Source of the DNA: Paracoccaceae bacterium
Lineage (GTDB): Bacteria; Pseudomonadota; Alphaproteobacteria; Rhodobacterales; Rhodobacteraceae
Direction of reading: 5' to 3'
DNA length: 11,163 nt
NCBI GenBank assembly: GCA_025458985.1
Contig: JALORM010000030.1
Span: forward strand, 1 to 11,163
The position numbers were made by a program, and so were the translations under genes. Below are positions 1-7,372 of the stretch, in pieces. Within the stretch, counting starts at the first letter, position 1; each line of letters starts with the position of its first letter. The notes under the pieces were generated by a model. The model ran no database searches and was not told the DNA's origin. It worked only from the letters and a program-made list of their open reading frames with translations.

Positions 1-1
1 G

Positions 2-934
2 CGGACCGCGCGGGTCGTGACCTACCCGCAGTACTGGGGCTTTCGCCTGACCGGGGTCGCGGCGTGCGACGTGTCGTCGCTCGGCTGCCATACCGACCTC
101 TGGGCGCCCGAGGCGCGGGGGTTCTCCGCGCTGGTCGACCGGCTGGGGCTGGCGGGACGGATGGCACCCGCCCGCGCCGCCTCGGACGTGCTGGGGCCGA
201 TCCTGCCCGATGTCGCGCGCAGGACGGGCCTGCCGCCCGCGACGCCGGTTCTCTGCGGCATCCACGATTCCAATGCCTCGCTCCTGCCGCACCTGATGGC
301 CCGGCAGCCGCCGTTCTCGGTCGTCTCGACCGGAACCTGGGTCGTCGCGATGTGCGTCGGCGGGCGCAGGGTCGCCCTCGACCCGGAACGCGACACCCTG
401 ATCAACGTGAGCGCCTTCGGCGACCCGATCCCCTCGGCGCGCTTCATGGGCGGGCGCGCGTTCGAGTCGATCGCCGGGCGCGATCCGCCTCCCGCGGCCG
501 AGGCCGACCTCGCGGCGGTCCTGGCCGGGGGCATCATGCTTCTGCCCGCCGTGGTGCCGGGCTCGGGGCCGTTCCAGGGGCGGCCGGCGCGCTGGCTGGG
601 CGATGAGCCGCCGGCCGGCAGCGGCGTCCGGACCGCGGCGGCAAGCTTTCACGCGGCCCTGATGACGGCGACCTGCCTCGACCTTGCGGGGCATGAGGGG
701 CCGGTCGTGGTCGAAGGCCCGTTCGCCCGGAACGCCGCCTACTGCGCGATGCTGGCCGCCGCCTGCGGCTGCGCCGTCGTGCCCTCGGCCGACGCCACCG
801 GCACAAGCCACGGCGCGGCGCTGCTGGCGCTGCCGGCCGGCGCGCGGCTCACGGCGCCGCCCGCCCCGGCGCCTGCGGCAGCCCCACCCGCAATGGCCGC
901 CTACGCCGCGGCCTGGCGCGAGGCCGCCGGCTGA
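2..934 (+). CDS. FGGY-family carbohydrate kinase, 5' truncated by window edge
   Basis: C-terminal part (about 310 residues) of a cytoplasmic sugar kinase of the FGGY family, which transfers phosphate from ATP to a pentulose, hexulose or related polyol. The frame is open to the left edge, and the GTG at position 17 lies inside the PQYWGFRLTG segment, so it is an internal codon and not the start. Visible family landmarks are the PQYW...RLTG segment followed by SLGCHTDLW, a GIHDSNAS motif whose Asp (codon at 266-268) is the likely catalytic base, STGTWV in the second ATPase half, and the C-terminal VVVEGPFARN and DATGTSHGAALLAL segments. The HDSNAS form recalls rhamnulokinase and fuculokinase more than glycerol kinase, but I cannot fix the substrate. 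The C-terminus ends in an Ala/Pro-rich stretch. It stops 3 bp from the convergent end of urtE and belongs to another transcription unit that starts outside the window. Confidence 0.88.
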   Translation, partial: RTARVVTYPQYWGFRLTGVAACDVSSLGCHTDLWAPEARGFSALVDRLGLAGRMAPARAASDVLGPILPDVARRTGLPPATPVLCGIHDSNASLLPHLMARQPPFSVVSTGTWVVAMCVGGRRVALDPERDTLINVSAFGDPIPSARFMGGRAFESIAGRDPPPAAEADLAAVLAGGIMLLPAVVPGSGPFQGRPARWLGDEPPAGSGVRTAAASFHAALMTATCLDLAGHEGPVVVEGPFARNAAYCAMLAAACGCAVVPSADATGTSHGAALLALPAGARLTAPPAPAPAAAPPAMAAYAAAWREAAG

Positions 935-937
935 GCG

Positions 938-1633
938 TCACAGCGACATCGTCGCCAGCAGCCGGTCGCGGTCGAGCGCTTCCTTCCGCTCGGTCAGGAT
1001 CACCTGGCCGCGGTTCATGACCTCGATCCGGTCGGCAAGCCGGTGGGCGAAGTCGAAGTACTGCTCGACCAGCACGATTGCCATCCGGCCTTCGGCGCGC
1101 AGATGCTCGATCACCCGGCCGATCTGCTGGATGATATTGGGCTGGATGCCTTCGGTCGGCTCGTCCAGCAGCAGGACGCGCGGCCGGCTGACCAGCGCGC
1201 GCGCGATGGCCAGCTGCTGCTGCTGCCCGCCCGAGAGGTCGCCGCCGCGCCGGTCGCGCATCTGCGCCAGCACGGGAAAGAGCGCGAAGATCGCATCTTC
1301 CACCCGCCGCTCGGCACGGGGCAGGCAGGCATAGCCGGTCTCGAGGTTCTCGCGCACCGTCAGGAACGGGAAGATCTCGCGCCCCTGCGGCACATAAGCT
1401 ATGCCCGCCCGCGCCGCGGCATGGGCCGTGGGTCGTCCGAGGTCCGCCCCGTCGAGCAGGATGCGCCCGGTGCGGAACGGATGCCGCCCGGCGATGGCCT
1501 TCAGAAGGCTCGTCTTGCCGACCCCGTTCATGCCCATCACCGCCGTCACCTCGCCCGCAAGCGCGGTCAGGCCGATGCCATGCAGGATCTCGCTCTGGCC
1601 GTAGCGCAGCGTCAGGTCGCGGACTTCAAGCAT
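938..1633 (-). CDS. urtE: Urea ABC transporter ATP-binding protein UrtE
   Basis: One of the two cytoplasmic ATPases that power urea import through UrtB/UrtC. The 231-residue protein has the normal length of the LivF/UrtE type. Visible motifs are Walker A GMNGVGKT (34-41), Q-loop VPQGREIFPFLTV (Gln83), signature LSGGQ (133-137), and Walker B VLLLDEP (153-159) followed by EGIQPNII, a wording typical of UrtE. The H-loop position reads VEQYFDFA, so Gln (191) stands where UrtD has His; this is usual for LivF-like subunits. The ATG at 1633 lies 3 bp after the urtD stop, which argues for translation from the same polycistronic mRNA. It is the last gene of the operon; the convergent kinase ends 3 bp away, leaving no room for a separate terminator. 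LivF of a branched-chain amino acid system is excluded by the neighbouring UrtA and the long UrtB. Confidence 0.95.
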   Translation of the reverse strand: MLEVRDLTLRYGQSEILHGIGLTALAGEVTAVMGMNGVGKTSLLKAIAGRHPFRTGRILLDGADLGRPTAHAAARAGIAYVPQGREIFPFLTVRENLETGYACLPRAERRVEDAIFALFPVLAQMRDRRGGDLSGGQQQQLAIARALVSRPRVLLLDEPTEGIQPNIIQQIGRVIEHLRAEGRMAIVLVEQYFDFAHRLADRIEVMNRGQVILTERKEALDRDRLLATMSL

Positions 1634-1636
1634 CGC

Positions 1637-2377
1637 TCAGCGCCCCAGATAGACATCGATGACCTGCTGGTTCCTGGTGACGTGATCGAGCGTCCCCTCG
1701 GCCAGCACCGAGCCCTCGTGCAGCACCGTCACCTTGCAGTCGAGCCGGCGCACGAATTCCATGTCGTGCTCGACCACCACCACCGCGCGGCTCCGCGCGA
1801 TGCGCTTGAGAAGCTCGGTCGTGTGCTCGCGCTCGGCGGGTGTCATGCCTGCGGCGGGTTCGTCGACCAGGAGAAGCCGCGGATCCTGCGCCAGCAGCAT
1901 CCCGATTTCCAGCCACTGCTTCTGGCCGTGGCTGAGTTCGCCCGCCTTGCGGGGCAGGGCGGGCAGAAGGCCGATCTCCTCGGCGATGGACTCGATCCGC
2001 GCGGCGCCCTCGGGCGTCTTGCGATGGAACAGGACGGCCAGCGGCCCCCGCGGATTCCTGAGCGCCATGGCAAGGTTCTCCCGCACGGTCTGGTCCTCGA
2101 ACACCGTCGGCTTCTGGAACTTCCGGCCGATCCCGGCGCGCGCGATCTGGCTTTCCGACATCCTCAGAAGCGAGACACTGCGTTCGCCCCACAGAACCCG
2201 CCCCTCGTCGGGGCGGGTCTTGCCGGTCACGATGTCCATGAAGGTGGTCTTGCCCGCGCCGTTCGGGCCGATCACGGCGCGCAGTTCGGGCTCGCCGATC
2301 TGGATCGAGAGGTTGTTGATCGCGCGGAACCCGTCGAAGGTGACCGACACGCCCGAAACTTCCAGCAGCGCGGTCAT
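1637..2377 (-). CDS. urtD: Urea ABC transporter ATP-binding protein UrtD
   Basis: Second ATPase of the urea importer, LivG-like, 246 residues, cytoplasmic and bound to the membrane permeases. Walker A is GPNGAGKT (37-44), Q-loop Gln88 in GIGRKFQKPTVF, signature LSHGQ (148-152), Walker B LLLVDEP (168-174) followed by AAGMTP, and H-loop His204 in VVEHDMEFV. The GRKFQKPTVF wording distinguishes UrtD from LivG. The frame stays open far upstream through urtC, but the start is taken as the ATG at 2375-2377, because the domain begins there and a strong AGGAGGG Shine-Dalgarno lies 6 bases before it. The start overlaps the urtC stop as ATGA, implying translational coupling. It is followed 3 bp later by urtE. 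Confidence 0.95.
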   Translation of the reverse strand: MTALLEVSGVSVTFDGFRAINNLSIQIGEPELRAVIGPNGAGKTTFMDIVTGKTRPDEGRVLWGERSVSLLRMSESQIARAGIGRKFQKPTVFEDQTVRENLAMALRNPRGPLAVLFHRKTPEGAARIESIAEEIGLLPALPRKAGELSHGQKQWLEIGMLLAQDPRLLLVDEPAAGMTPAEREHTTELLKRIARSRAVVVVEHDMEFVRRLDCKVTVLHEGSVLAEGTLDHVTRNQQVIDVYLGR

Positions 2378-3636
2378 TCGGTACCCTCCTCGCGCCGCCA
2401 GGCGCCGTCGTCGGGGCCGTAGTCGCCTTGCCGGTCGGGGGTGCGGCGGCCAGGGATCAGGTCGAAGAGCCCGCCGATCCCCTTTGGCGCCAGCAGTGTC
2501 ACCGCAACGAAGCTGAGGCCAAGCAGCACCAGCCACCAGTCGGTCCACTGGATCCGATAGAAGCCGAGGTCGATGTCGGGCGCCCCGCCGCCGGTGAACC
2601 ACGACGACAGCAGCGACACGAAGGCCGCGCCGATGGCGGCGCCGTAAAGCCGCCCGCGGCCGCCGATGGCGACCCAGACGGCCAGGTAGATCGAGGCGAT
2701 GGGCGCGATCTCGGCAGGGTTGATGATGCCCGCCTGCGGGTAGTAGAGCGCGCCCGCGATGCCTGCGACCACGGCGGTCAGGGTGAAGACGAAAAGCTTG
2801 TAGTGCTCGACATGGTAGCCAAGGAAGCGCACCCGCGCCTCGTTGTCGCGGATGCCGCGGATCACGCTGCCGAACTTGCCCGACACGACCCACGCGAAGA
2901 GCAGGTAGCCCGCGGCAAGGGCCGCCGCCGAGGCCCAGAAGAAGACGAGCGAGACGGTGGACTGCGGGACATGGTCGTAGCCGGGGATGTTCTGCAGTCC
3001 CGACAGCCCGTTGTTGCCGCGAAGCCCGGTGTCGTTCTGGAACAGCCAGAGCGACAGCGCCAGCGTCATCGCCTGGGTCAGGATCGACAGGTACACGCCC
3101 GTCACCCGGCTGCGGAAGGCAAGCCATCCGAAGACCAGCGCCAGCAGGCCCGGCACCAGCACGACCATCAGAAGCTGCAGCGCCAGGCTGTCGGCGAAGG
3201 CCCAGAGCCAGGGGAATTCTGACGAGCCCACCACGCCGAAGATCTGGGTGCCGACGGCATCGACGATCTCTTCCGGCGTGGGCGGGATCGGGGCGGCGGC
3301 AAGGCTTGTGGTCACGATGATCTCGGTCCGGGCATACATGAGCCACATCCCGATGGCGTAGCCGCCGATGCCGAAGAAGGCCATGTGCCCCAGCGAGAGG
3401 ATGCCGCAGTACCCCCAGACGACATCCATCGCGACCGCGACGAGGCACAGGCACAGTGTCTTGCCCAGCGTCTTGACCATCGACGTCGAGACGAGCCCCA
3501 TCTCCGCCAGCACCGTCACGCCCAGGGTGAAGAGCGCGAGCGCCAGCAGGAACCACAGCACGGACGGGTTCTGCGCGATCAGCGACCGGCGGGGCGCGAA
3601 GGGGCGGGCAGAAGTGGCGAGCGCATCGCTGGGCAT
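2374..3636 (-). CDS. urtC: Urea ABC transporter permease UrtC
   Basis: LivM-type inner-membrane permease that forms the urea channel with UrtB. It has 420 residues, in the usual range. An N-terminal cytoplasmic tail of about 25 residues is followed by a hydrophobic segment (about 27-45) and then the family segment DVVWGYCGILSLGHMAFFGI (71-90). Further membrane segments lie near 150-175, 180-200, 228-250, 281-300, 310-325 and 366-384. The NNGLSGL element (208-214) and the cytoplasmic coupling region GSVIRGIRDNEARVRFLGY (256-274), which contacts the ATPases, are both present. The C-terminal tail is charged. The ATG at 3636 is 4 bp after the urtB stop, and GAGG (3646-3649), inside the end of urtB, serves as ribosome binding site. 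Its TGA overlaps the urtD ATG by 4 bases. A segment of about 35 residues at 105-145 between membrane spans is probably a periplasmic loop. Confidence 0.95.
   Translation of the reverse strand: MPSDALATSARPFAPRRSLIAQNPSVLWFLLALALFTLGVTVLAEMGLVSTSMVKTLGKTLCLCLVAVAMDVVWGYCGILSLGHMAFFGIGGYAIGMWLMYARTEIIVTTSLAAAPIPPTPEEIVDAVGTQIFGVVGSSEFPWLWAFADSLALQLLMVVLVPGLLALVFGWLAFRSRVTGVYLSILTQAMTLALSLWLFQNDTGLRGNNGLSGLQNIPGYDHVPQSTVSLVFFWASAAALAAGYLLFAWVVSGKFGSVIRGIRDNEARVRFLGYHVEHYKLFVFTLTAVVAGIAGALYYPQAGIINPAEIAPIASIYLAVWVAIGGRGRLYGAAIGAAFVSLLSSWFTGGGAPDIDLGFYRIQWTDWWLVLLGLSFVAVTLLAPKGIGGLFDLIPGRRTPDRQGDYGPDDGAWRREEGTE
2384..2390 (-). promoter_or_regulatory. Strong ribosome binding site of urtD
   Basis: On the minus strand AGGAGGG stands 6 bases before the ATG at 2377, inside the last codons of urtC. 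It is the clearest Shine-Dalgarno in the window. It decides the urtD start against the long upstream extension of the same frame. Confidence 0.8.
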
Positions 3637-3640
3637 CGGA

Positions 3641-5590
3641 TCACGCCTCGGCCGCGCGGCCCTTCAGGGCGACGATGCCCCGCGGCCGGACCTGGATGAA
3701 GAGGATGATGAAGAGGATCATGAAGGTCTGCGCCGCAAGGGTGTTCGACGGATAGACCCATTCGATCCCCTTCTGCAGGACGCCGATCAGCGTGGCCCCC
3801 GCCAGCGTCCCCCAGACATTGCCGACGCCGCCGACGACGACGGTCATGAAGCTCTGGACGATATAGTCCGACCCCATTTCGGAGGTGACCTTGGCATAGA
3901 GCCCGATCGCCACCCCCGCGATCCCCGCGATCCCCGAGCCGAGGCCGAAGGTCAGCATGTTGATGCGGTCGGGGTTGATCCCCATCGAGGCCGCCATGCC
4001 GGGGTTCTGGGTCACCGCGCGCACCTCGAGCCCGAGCCGCGTGCGCTTCAGGACGAAGAGGATCAGGCCCAGGAACACCAGGGCCAGCACGAAGATCGCG
4101 ATGCGGATGTAGCTGATCGCCACGATCTCGTTGATCACCAGCTGGCCGTCGAGCCAGGCCGGCGCGGTCAGCGGCCGGGCCTGGGTGCCGAAGATGTTCT
4201 TGGCAAGCTGCTGCAGCGCGATCGAGATCCCGAAGGTCGCCAGCAGCGTTTCCAGCGGCCGGCGGTAGAGCCAGCGGATCACCAGCCGCTCCATAGCCAC
4301 GCCCGCCCCGAAGGTGACCGCGAAGGCCAGGGGCAGCGCGATCAGGATCGACAGCGTGTAGTCCGGGACGAACAGCTGGACGACATAGCCCGTGTAGGCC
4401 CCCATCATGATGAATTCGCCATGCGCCATGTTGATGACGCCCATCACGCCGAAGGTGATGGCAAGACCAATGGCGGCGAGAAAGTAGATCGAGGCGAGCG
4501 ACAGCGCGTCGAGCGCGATGTCGGCGGTCTGGTTCGCGCCCACCCGCAGGTCAACCTCGGTCAGCGCGGCGCGGGCTGCGTCGGTCACGGCCGCGTCGGG
4601 TTCGGCGTAGGCCTCGTAGAAGACGTGGGCAGCAATGGCCGCCTGGCGTTCCGCTTCCGTGAGGAAGGGCGGCACCGCGCCAGTCTCGGCCAGCCGGTCG
4701 TAGGCCTCTTCGCGCCGCGCCTCGGTGTCCAGCGTGGCGACCGGGATGCCGGCGACGCGCCCGTCGACGATGTTGGCGGCAAGCACCTCCTTGATGCGGT
4801 CGCGCGCGACCGGAGCGGGGGCGAGCCCGGCATCGACGAGGCGCCCGTAAGCTTCGGCCGCGCTCAGCGCCTCGCTGCCCGGGCGGAGCTCGCGGGCAAT
4901 GTTGGCACCCGGGGGCAGGGTGGTCCCGACGCCGGGCGAGACGGCAAGAATCTGGTTCAAGGCCGCCCGTGTCTCGAGGCCGATGTCGTTCGACAGGGTC
5001 TCGATGGCAGCGACGCGCTCGGCGGTGTTCTCGCCGAAGCGGGCCGTCAGGATGGCGGCAAGGCGTTCCTTTGCGGCCTTCAGCGCGGGGTCGGGATCGT
5101 CCGCGATCGAGGCGCGCAGCGGCTCGATCTGGTCGGCCGAGGGGTTGCGCGCGATCGAGGTCAGCGCCGCGCTCCGGGCGCGGGGGTCGGGGTCGGAGAG
5201 CTGGAAGCGCACCAGGGCGCCGGCGATCTCGCGCCGGACACCGCCATTGGGGCGGACTTCGCCCAGCTCGTCGCGGGCCGCGGTGCCCGCCGGATCGCCG
5301 GTGGCGATGTCGAGAAGCGTGAGGGCGCCGCCCTCGCCGGGCGCGGTGTAGAAGAACAGCCCGTCAGCCTTGCGCACCCAGACCTCGCGGTCTTGCCAGC
5401 GTTCCAGGAAAGTCTGCACCCCTGGCGGATCGGCGGCGATCAGTGCCTCGATCACCACGCCGACGCTGCGGCGGCTGGGGTTCTCGACCCCCTCGCGGTG
5501 CTCCTGCAGCACGCTCTGAAGGTCCTGTGCGGCGACAGGGGCGGCAACGAGGACCAGGGCCGCAAGAGCGGCGAGGAGCGCGCGGAGCAT
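3641..5590 (-). CDS. urtB: Urea ABC transporter permease UrtB with long periplasmic N-terminal domain
   Basis: LivH-type permease partner of UrtC, 649 residues. It starts with a signal peptide (1-21; hydrophobic ALLAALAALVLVAAP, then VAA before Gln22), followed by some 330 largely hydrophilic helical residues. Within these, 132-180 looks HEAT-like: two helix pairs, each opened by DPDP (133-136 and 165-168). The transporter core starts near 357 and holds the signature GVINMAHGEFIMMGAYTGY (384-402), segments at 413-432 and 493-514, the cytoplasmic loop RTRLGLEVRAVTQNPGMAA with MGINPDR (517-542), and VVVGGVGNVWGTLAGA (584-599). UrtB proteins with an N-terminal extension are known. The function of the extension is unknown; contact with UrtA or urea scavenging is only a guess. 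The ATG at 5590 is preceded by AAGG at 8 bases. It lies 61 bp after urtA with a strong hairpin between, and 4 bp before urtC. Confidence 0.94.
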   Translation of the reverse strand: MLRALLAALAALVLVAAPVAAQDLQSVLQEHREGVENPSRRSVGVVIEALIAADPPGVQTFLERWQDREVWVRKADGLFFYTAPGEGGALTLLDIATGDPAGTAARDELGEVRPNGGVRREIAGALVRFQLSDPDPRARSAALTSIARNPSADQIEPLRASIADDPDPALKAAKERLAAILTARFGENTAERVAAIETLSNDIGLETRAALNQILAVSPGVGTTLPPGANIARELRPGSEALSAAEAYGRLVDAGLAPAPVARDRIKEVLAANIVDGRVAGIPVATLDTEARREEAYDRLAETGAVPPFLTEAERQAAIAAHVFYEAYAEPDAAVTDAARAALTEVDLRVGANQTADIALDALSLASIYFLAAIGLAITFGVMGVINMAHGEFIMMGAYTGYVVQLFVPDYTLSILIALPLAFAVTFGAGVAMERLVIRWLYRRPLETLLATFGISIALQQLAKNIFGTQARPLTAPAWLDGQLVINEIVAISYIRIAIFVLALVFLGLILFVLKRTRLGLEVRAVTQNPGMAASMGINPDRINMLTFGLGSGIAGIAGVAIGLYAKVTSEMGSDYIVQSFMTVVVGGVGNVWGTLAGATLIGVLQKGIEWVYPSNTLAAQTFMILFIILFIQVRPRGIVALKGRAAEA

Positions 5591-5611
5591 GGCGGGGGCC
5601 TTCGGGAAGGG

Positions 5612-5643
5612 GCGGCGCGCGGGGAGGTCCCGCCGCGCGCCGC
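5612..5643 (-). promoter_or_regulatory. Strong GC hairpin between urtA and urtB
   Basis: Positions 5612-5622 and 5633-5643 are exact inverted copies (11 bp, all G-C) around a 10-base loop, beginning 8 bases after the urtA stop. No U-rich stretch follows, so it is not a standard intrinsic terminator. In binding-protein transporter operons such a hairpin often protects the 3' end of the binding-protein mRNA or partly attenuates downstream genes, giving more binding protein than permease. That role is inferred here. Confidence 0.6.
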
Positions 5644-5651
5644 GGCTCCGG

Positions 5652-6938
5652 TCAGTAGTTCGACTGGATCTGCACGCAGGTCTGGGTCTGCGTGTTGTAC
5701 ATGCCGCACTGAAGGTCCTTCCAGTCGGCTTCCAGCACCGCCGATTCCGGCAGGAAGTCGGTCCAGGCGTCGCCCGGCACCGGCTCGGTCTGGCTGATGA
5801 TGTCGAACTGGCCGTCGGCGCGGATCTCGCCGATCAGCACGGGCTTGGTCAGGTGGTGGTTCACGCCCATCACCGCCGTCCCGCCGGTGAGGTTCGGGAA
5901 TTCCTGCCCCCACATCGCGGTGCGCACGGCGTCGACGTCGGTCGTGCCTGCCTGGGTCACGGCATTCACCCACATGTTGAAGCCGATGTAGTGGGCCTCC
6001 ATCGGGTCGTTGGTCACGCGCTTCTCGTCGCCGATGAAGGCGTGCCATGCCGCGATGAACTCGGCATTGGCCGGCGTGTCGGCCGACATGAAGTAGTTCC
6101 ACGCCGCGAGGTGGCCGACGAGGTTCGAGGTGTCGAGGCCCGACAGCTCCTCCTCGCCGACCGAGAAGGCGACGACGGGGATGTCGTCGGCGCTGACGCC
6201 CGCCGCGGCCAGTTCCTTGTAGAAGCCGATGTTGGCGTCGCCGTTGATCGTCGAGATCACGCCCACCTGCTTGCCGTCGGCACCCAGCGCCTGCACGTCG
6301 GCCACGATCGTCGCCCAGTCGGAATGGCCGAAGGGCGTGTAGTTGACGAAGATGTCCTCGGCCGCGATGCCCTTGGACTTGAGGTAGCTTTCAAGGATGT
6401 TGTTCGTCGTGCGCGGATAGACGTAGTCGGTGCCGAGCAGCGCGAACTTCTCGACGCCGAGCTCTTCCAGGAAGTAGTCGACCGCCGGGATCGCCTGCTG
6501 GTTCGGCGCGGCGCCGGTGTAGAAGACGTTGCGGCTGGATTCCTCGCCCTCGTACTGGACGGGATAGAACAGCAGGCCGTTCAGTTCCTCGATGACCGGC
6601 AGGACCGACTTGCGGCTTACGCTCGTCCAGTTGCCGAACATCACGTCGACCTCGTGCACGGTCAGAAGCTCGCGCGCCTTCTCGGCGAAGAGCGGCCAGT
6701 CCGAGGCCGGGTCGACGACGACGGCTTCGAGCTGGCAGCCCAGAAGTCCGCCCTTCTCGTTCTGCTGGGCGACCAGCATCAGCATCGTGTCCTTCAGCGT
6801 CGTCTCCGAGATCGCCATCGTCCCGGACAGCGAATGCAGGACGCCGACCTTGATCGGGCAGTCCTGGGCAGAGGCGCCGGTTGCCGCCAGCGCGGCGACA
6901 GAGGCGGCGAGGGCAAGCTTGGCCTTGGTCGATATCAT
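5652..6938 (-). CDS. urtA: Urea ABC transporter substrate-binding protein UrtA
   Basis: Periplasmic urea-binding protein, 428 residues, which delivers urea to UrtB/UrtC. A Sec signal peptide is clear: Lys5 and Lys7, hydrophobic LALAASVAALAAT, and probable cleavage after ASA (24). No lipobox is seen. The mature protein starts QDCPIKVGVLHSLSGTMAIS, the type I periplasmic-binding fold of the Leu/Ile/Val family. UrtA-typical wording follows: EKGGLLG (61-67), VVVDPASDWPLFAEKARELL (73-92), FGNWTSVSRKSVLPVIEELN (101-120), GLLFYPVQYEG (121-131) and GTDYVYPRTTNNI (169-181). Cysteines at the mature N-terminus and near the C-terminus could form disulfides. The ATG at 6938 has a GGA ribosome binding site 5 bases upstream. 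It is the first gene of urtABCDE. A family member tuned to short-chain amides is possible, but the full urt set makes urea the best call. Confidence 0.96.
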   Translation of the reverse strand: MISTKAKLALAASVAALAATGASAQDCPIKVGVLHSLSGTMAISETTLKDTMLMLVAQQNEKGGLLGCQLEAVVVDPASDWPLFAEKARELLTVHEVDVMFGNWTSVSRKSVLPVIEELNGLLFYPVQYEGEESSRNVFYTGAAPNQQAIPAVDYFLEELGVEKFALLGTDYVYPRTTNNILESYLKSKGIAAEDIFVNYTPFGHSDWATIVADVQALGADGKQVGVISTINGDANIGFYKELAAAGVSADDIPVVAFSVGEEELSGLDTSNLVGHLAAWNYFMSADTPANAEFIAAWHAFIGDEKRVTNDPMEAHYIGFNMWVNAVTQAGTTDVDAVRTAMWGQEFPNLTGGTAVMGVNHHLTKPVLIGEIRADGQFDIISQTEPVPGDAWTDFLPESAVLEADWKDLQCGMYNTQTQTCVQIQSNY

Positions 6939-7372
6939 GAAAATCCGTCCCCAGTGTGTGGCAGCGGAAGCGGTCCGGTGGGCGCCCGTCTCGGCTGGGC
7001 GCGGCGCGCCGGAGGCGCCGCCCGTGCAGATGGTCCGGTCGCGCCTTTCGGCTGTCGCCCGGGTTGGCAGTCGTGCGGGATCGGCTCACCTTCACCTGCC
7101 CGCATCGCGATCTCATGCGTGGGGCCCGGGCGAGGTAAATGCCGCGCCGCGGCGGGTCGGAGCGTCGGACGGAACTGCCCGCTATTTCCGCGCAAGGGAT
7201 AGGCATCTGCCCGGGAAATGAGCGCATGCCCAAGCGGGGGACGAGTCGTCGCCCGGGGTTGGGGGAAGGGGCCCTGCGCCGGCCTCGTCGCTCCGGACGC
7301 CCGGTGCATTCCTGAGCGCGATGGGGCCGGGCCGCCGCTGCCGCCCGCGTGGCGAGCGCCGAGGCGGCAGGC
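6939..7372 (-). promoter_or_regulatory. Intergenic region before urtA (arsJ-urtA gap)
   Basis: 434 bp without a convincing gene on either strand. It must hold the urtA leader and, if urt is expressed apart from ars, its promoter. Close to urtA there are GC-rich dyads (arms 6982-6987/6997-7002 and a perfect 10-bp palindrome at 7002-7011) that could fold in the leader RNA. Further out there is a dyad CGCAT/ATGCG (7101-7105/7115-7119) around the palindrome ATCGCGAT (7104-7111). The few AT-richer patches (around 7135-7140 and 7182-7187) could carry a -10 box, but I find no good sigma70 pair and no sigma54 GG-N10-GC element. No two-armed NtrC-like site is visible. Confidence 0.4.
7338..7370 (-). 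terminator. Candidate hairpin terminator after arsJ
   Basis: An 8-bp perfect stem (7338-7345 with 7363-7370) lies 2 bases beyond the arsJ stop codon. The loop is 17 bases and can fold further. There is no T-run after it on the minus strand, so it may only slow RNA decay or assist Rho-dependent ending. Its placement exactly at the gene end is the main support. Confidence 0.3.

Noticed and set aside
1043..2422. 459-codon + strand frame opposite urtD and urtE
   Set aside because: Antisense shadow of two ATPases with intact Walker motifs; its own translation shows no recognisable domain.
1637..3556. Apparent 639-residue protein extending urtD upstream through urtC
   Set aside because: The first part is urtC read in the wrong frame (Arg/His/Pro-rich). 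The ATG at 2377 with AGGAGGG before it is the real urtD start, so there is no urtC-urtD fusion.
3368..5797. Very long open frame (809 codons) on the + strand opposite urtB and urtC
   Set aside because: It is antisense to two clear permease genes, has a low-complexity composition rich in Arg, Gly, Asp and His, and shows no family. Long antisense frames are expected at this GC content.
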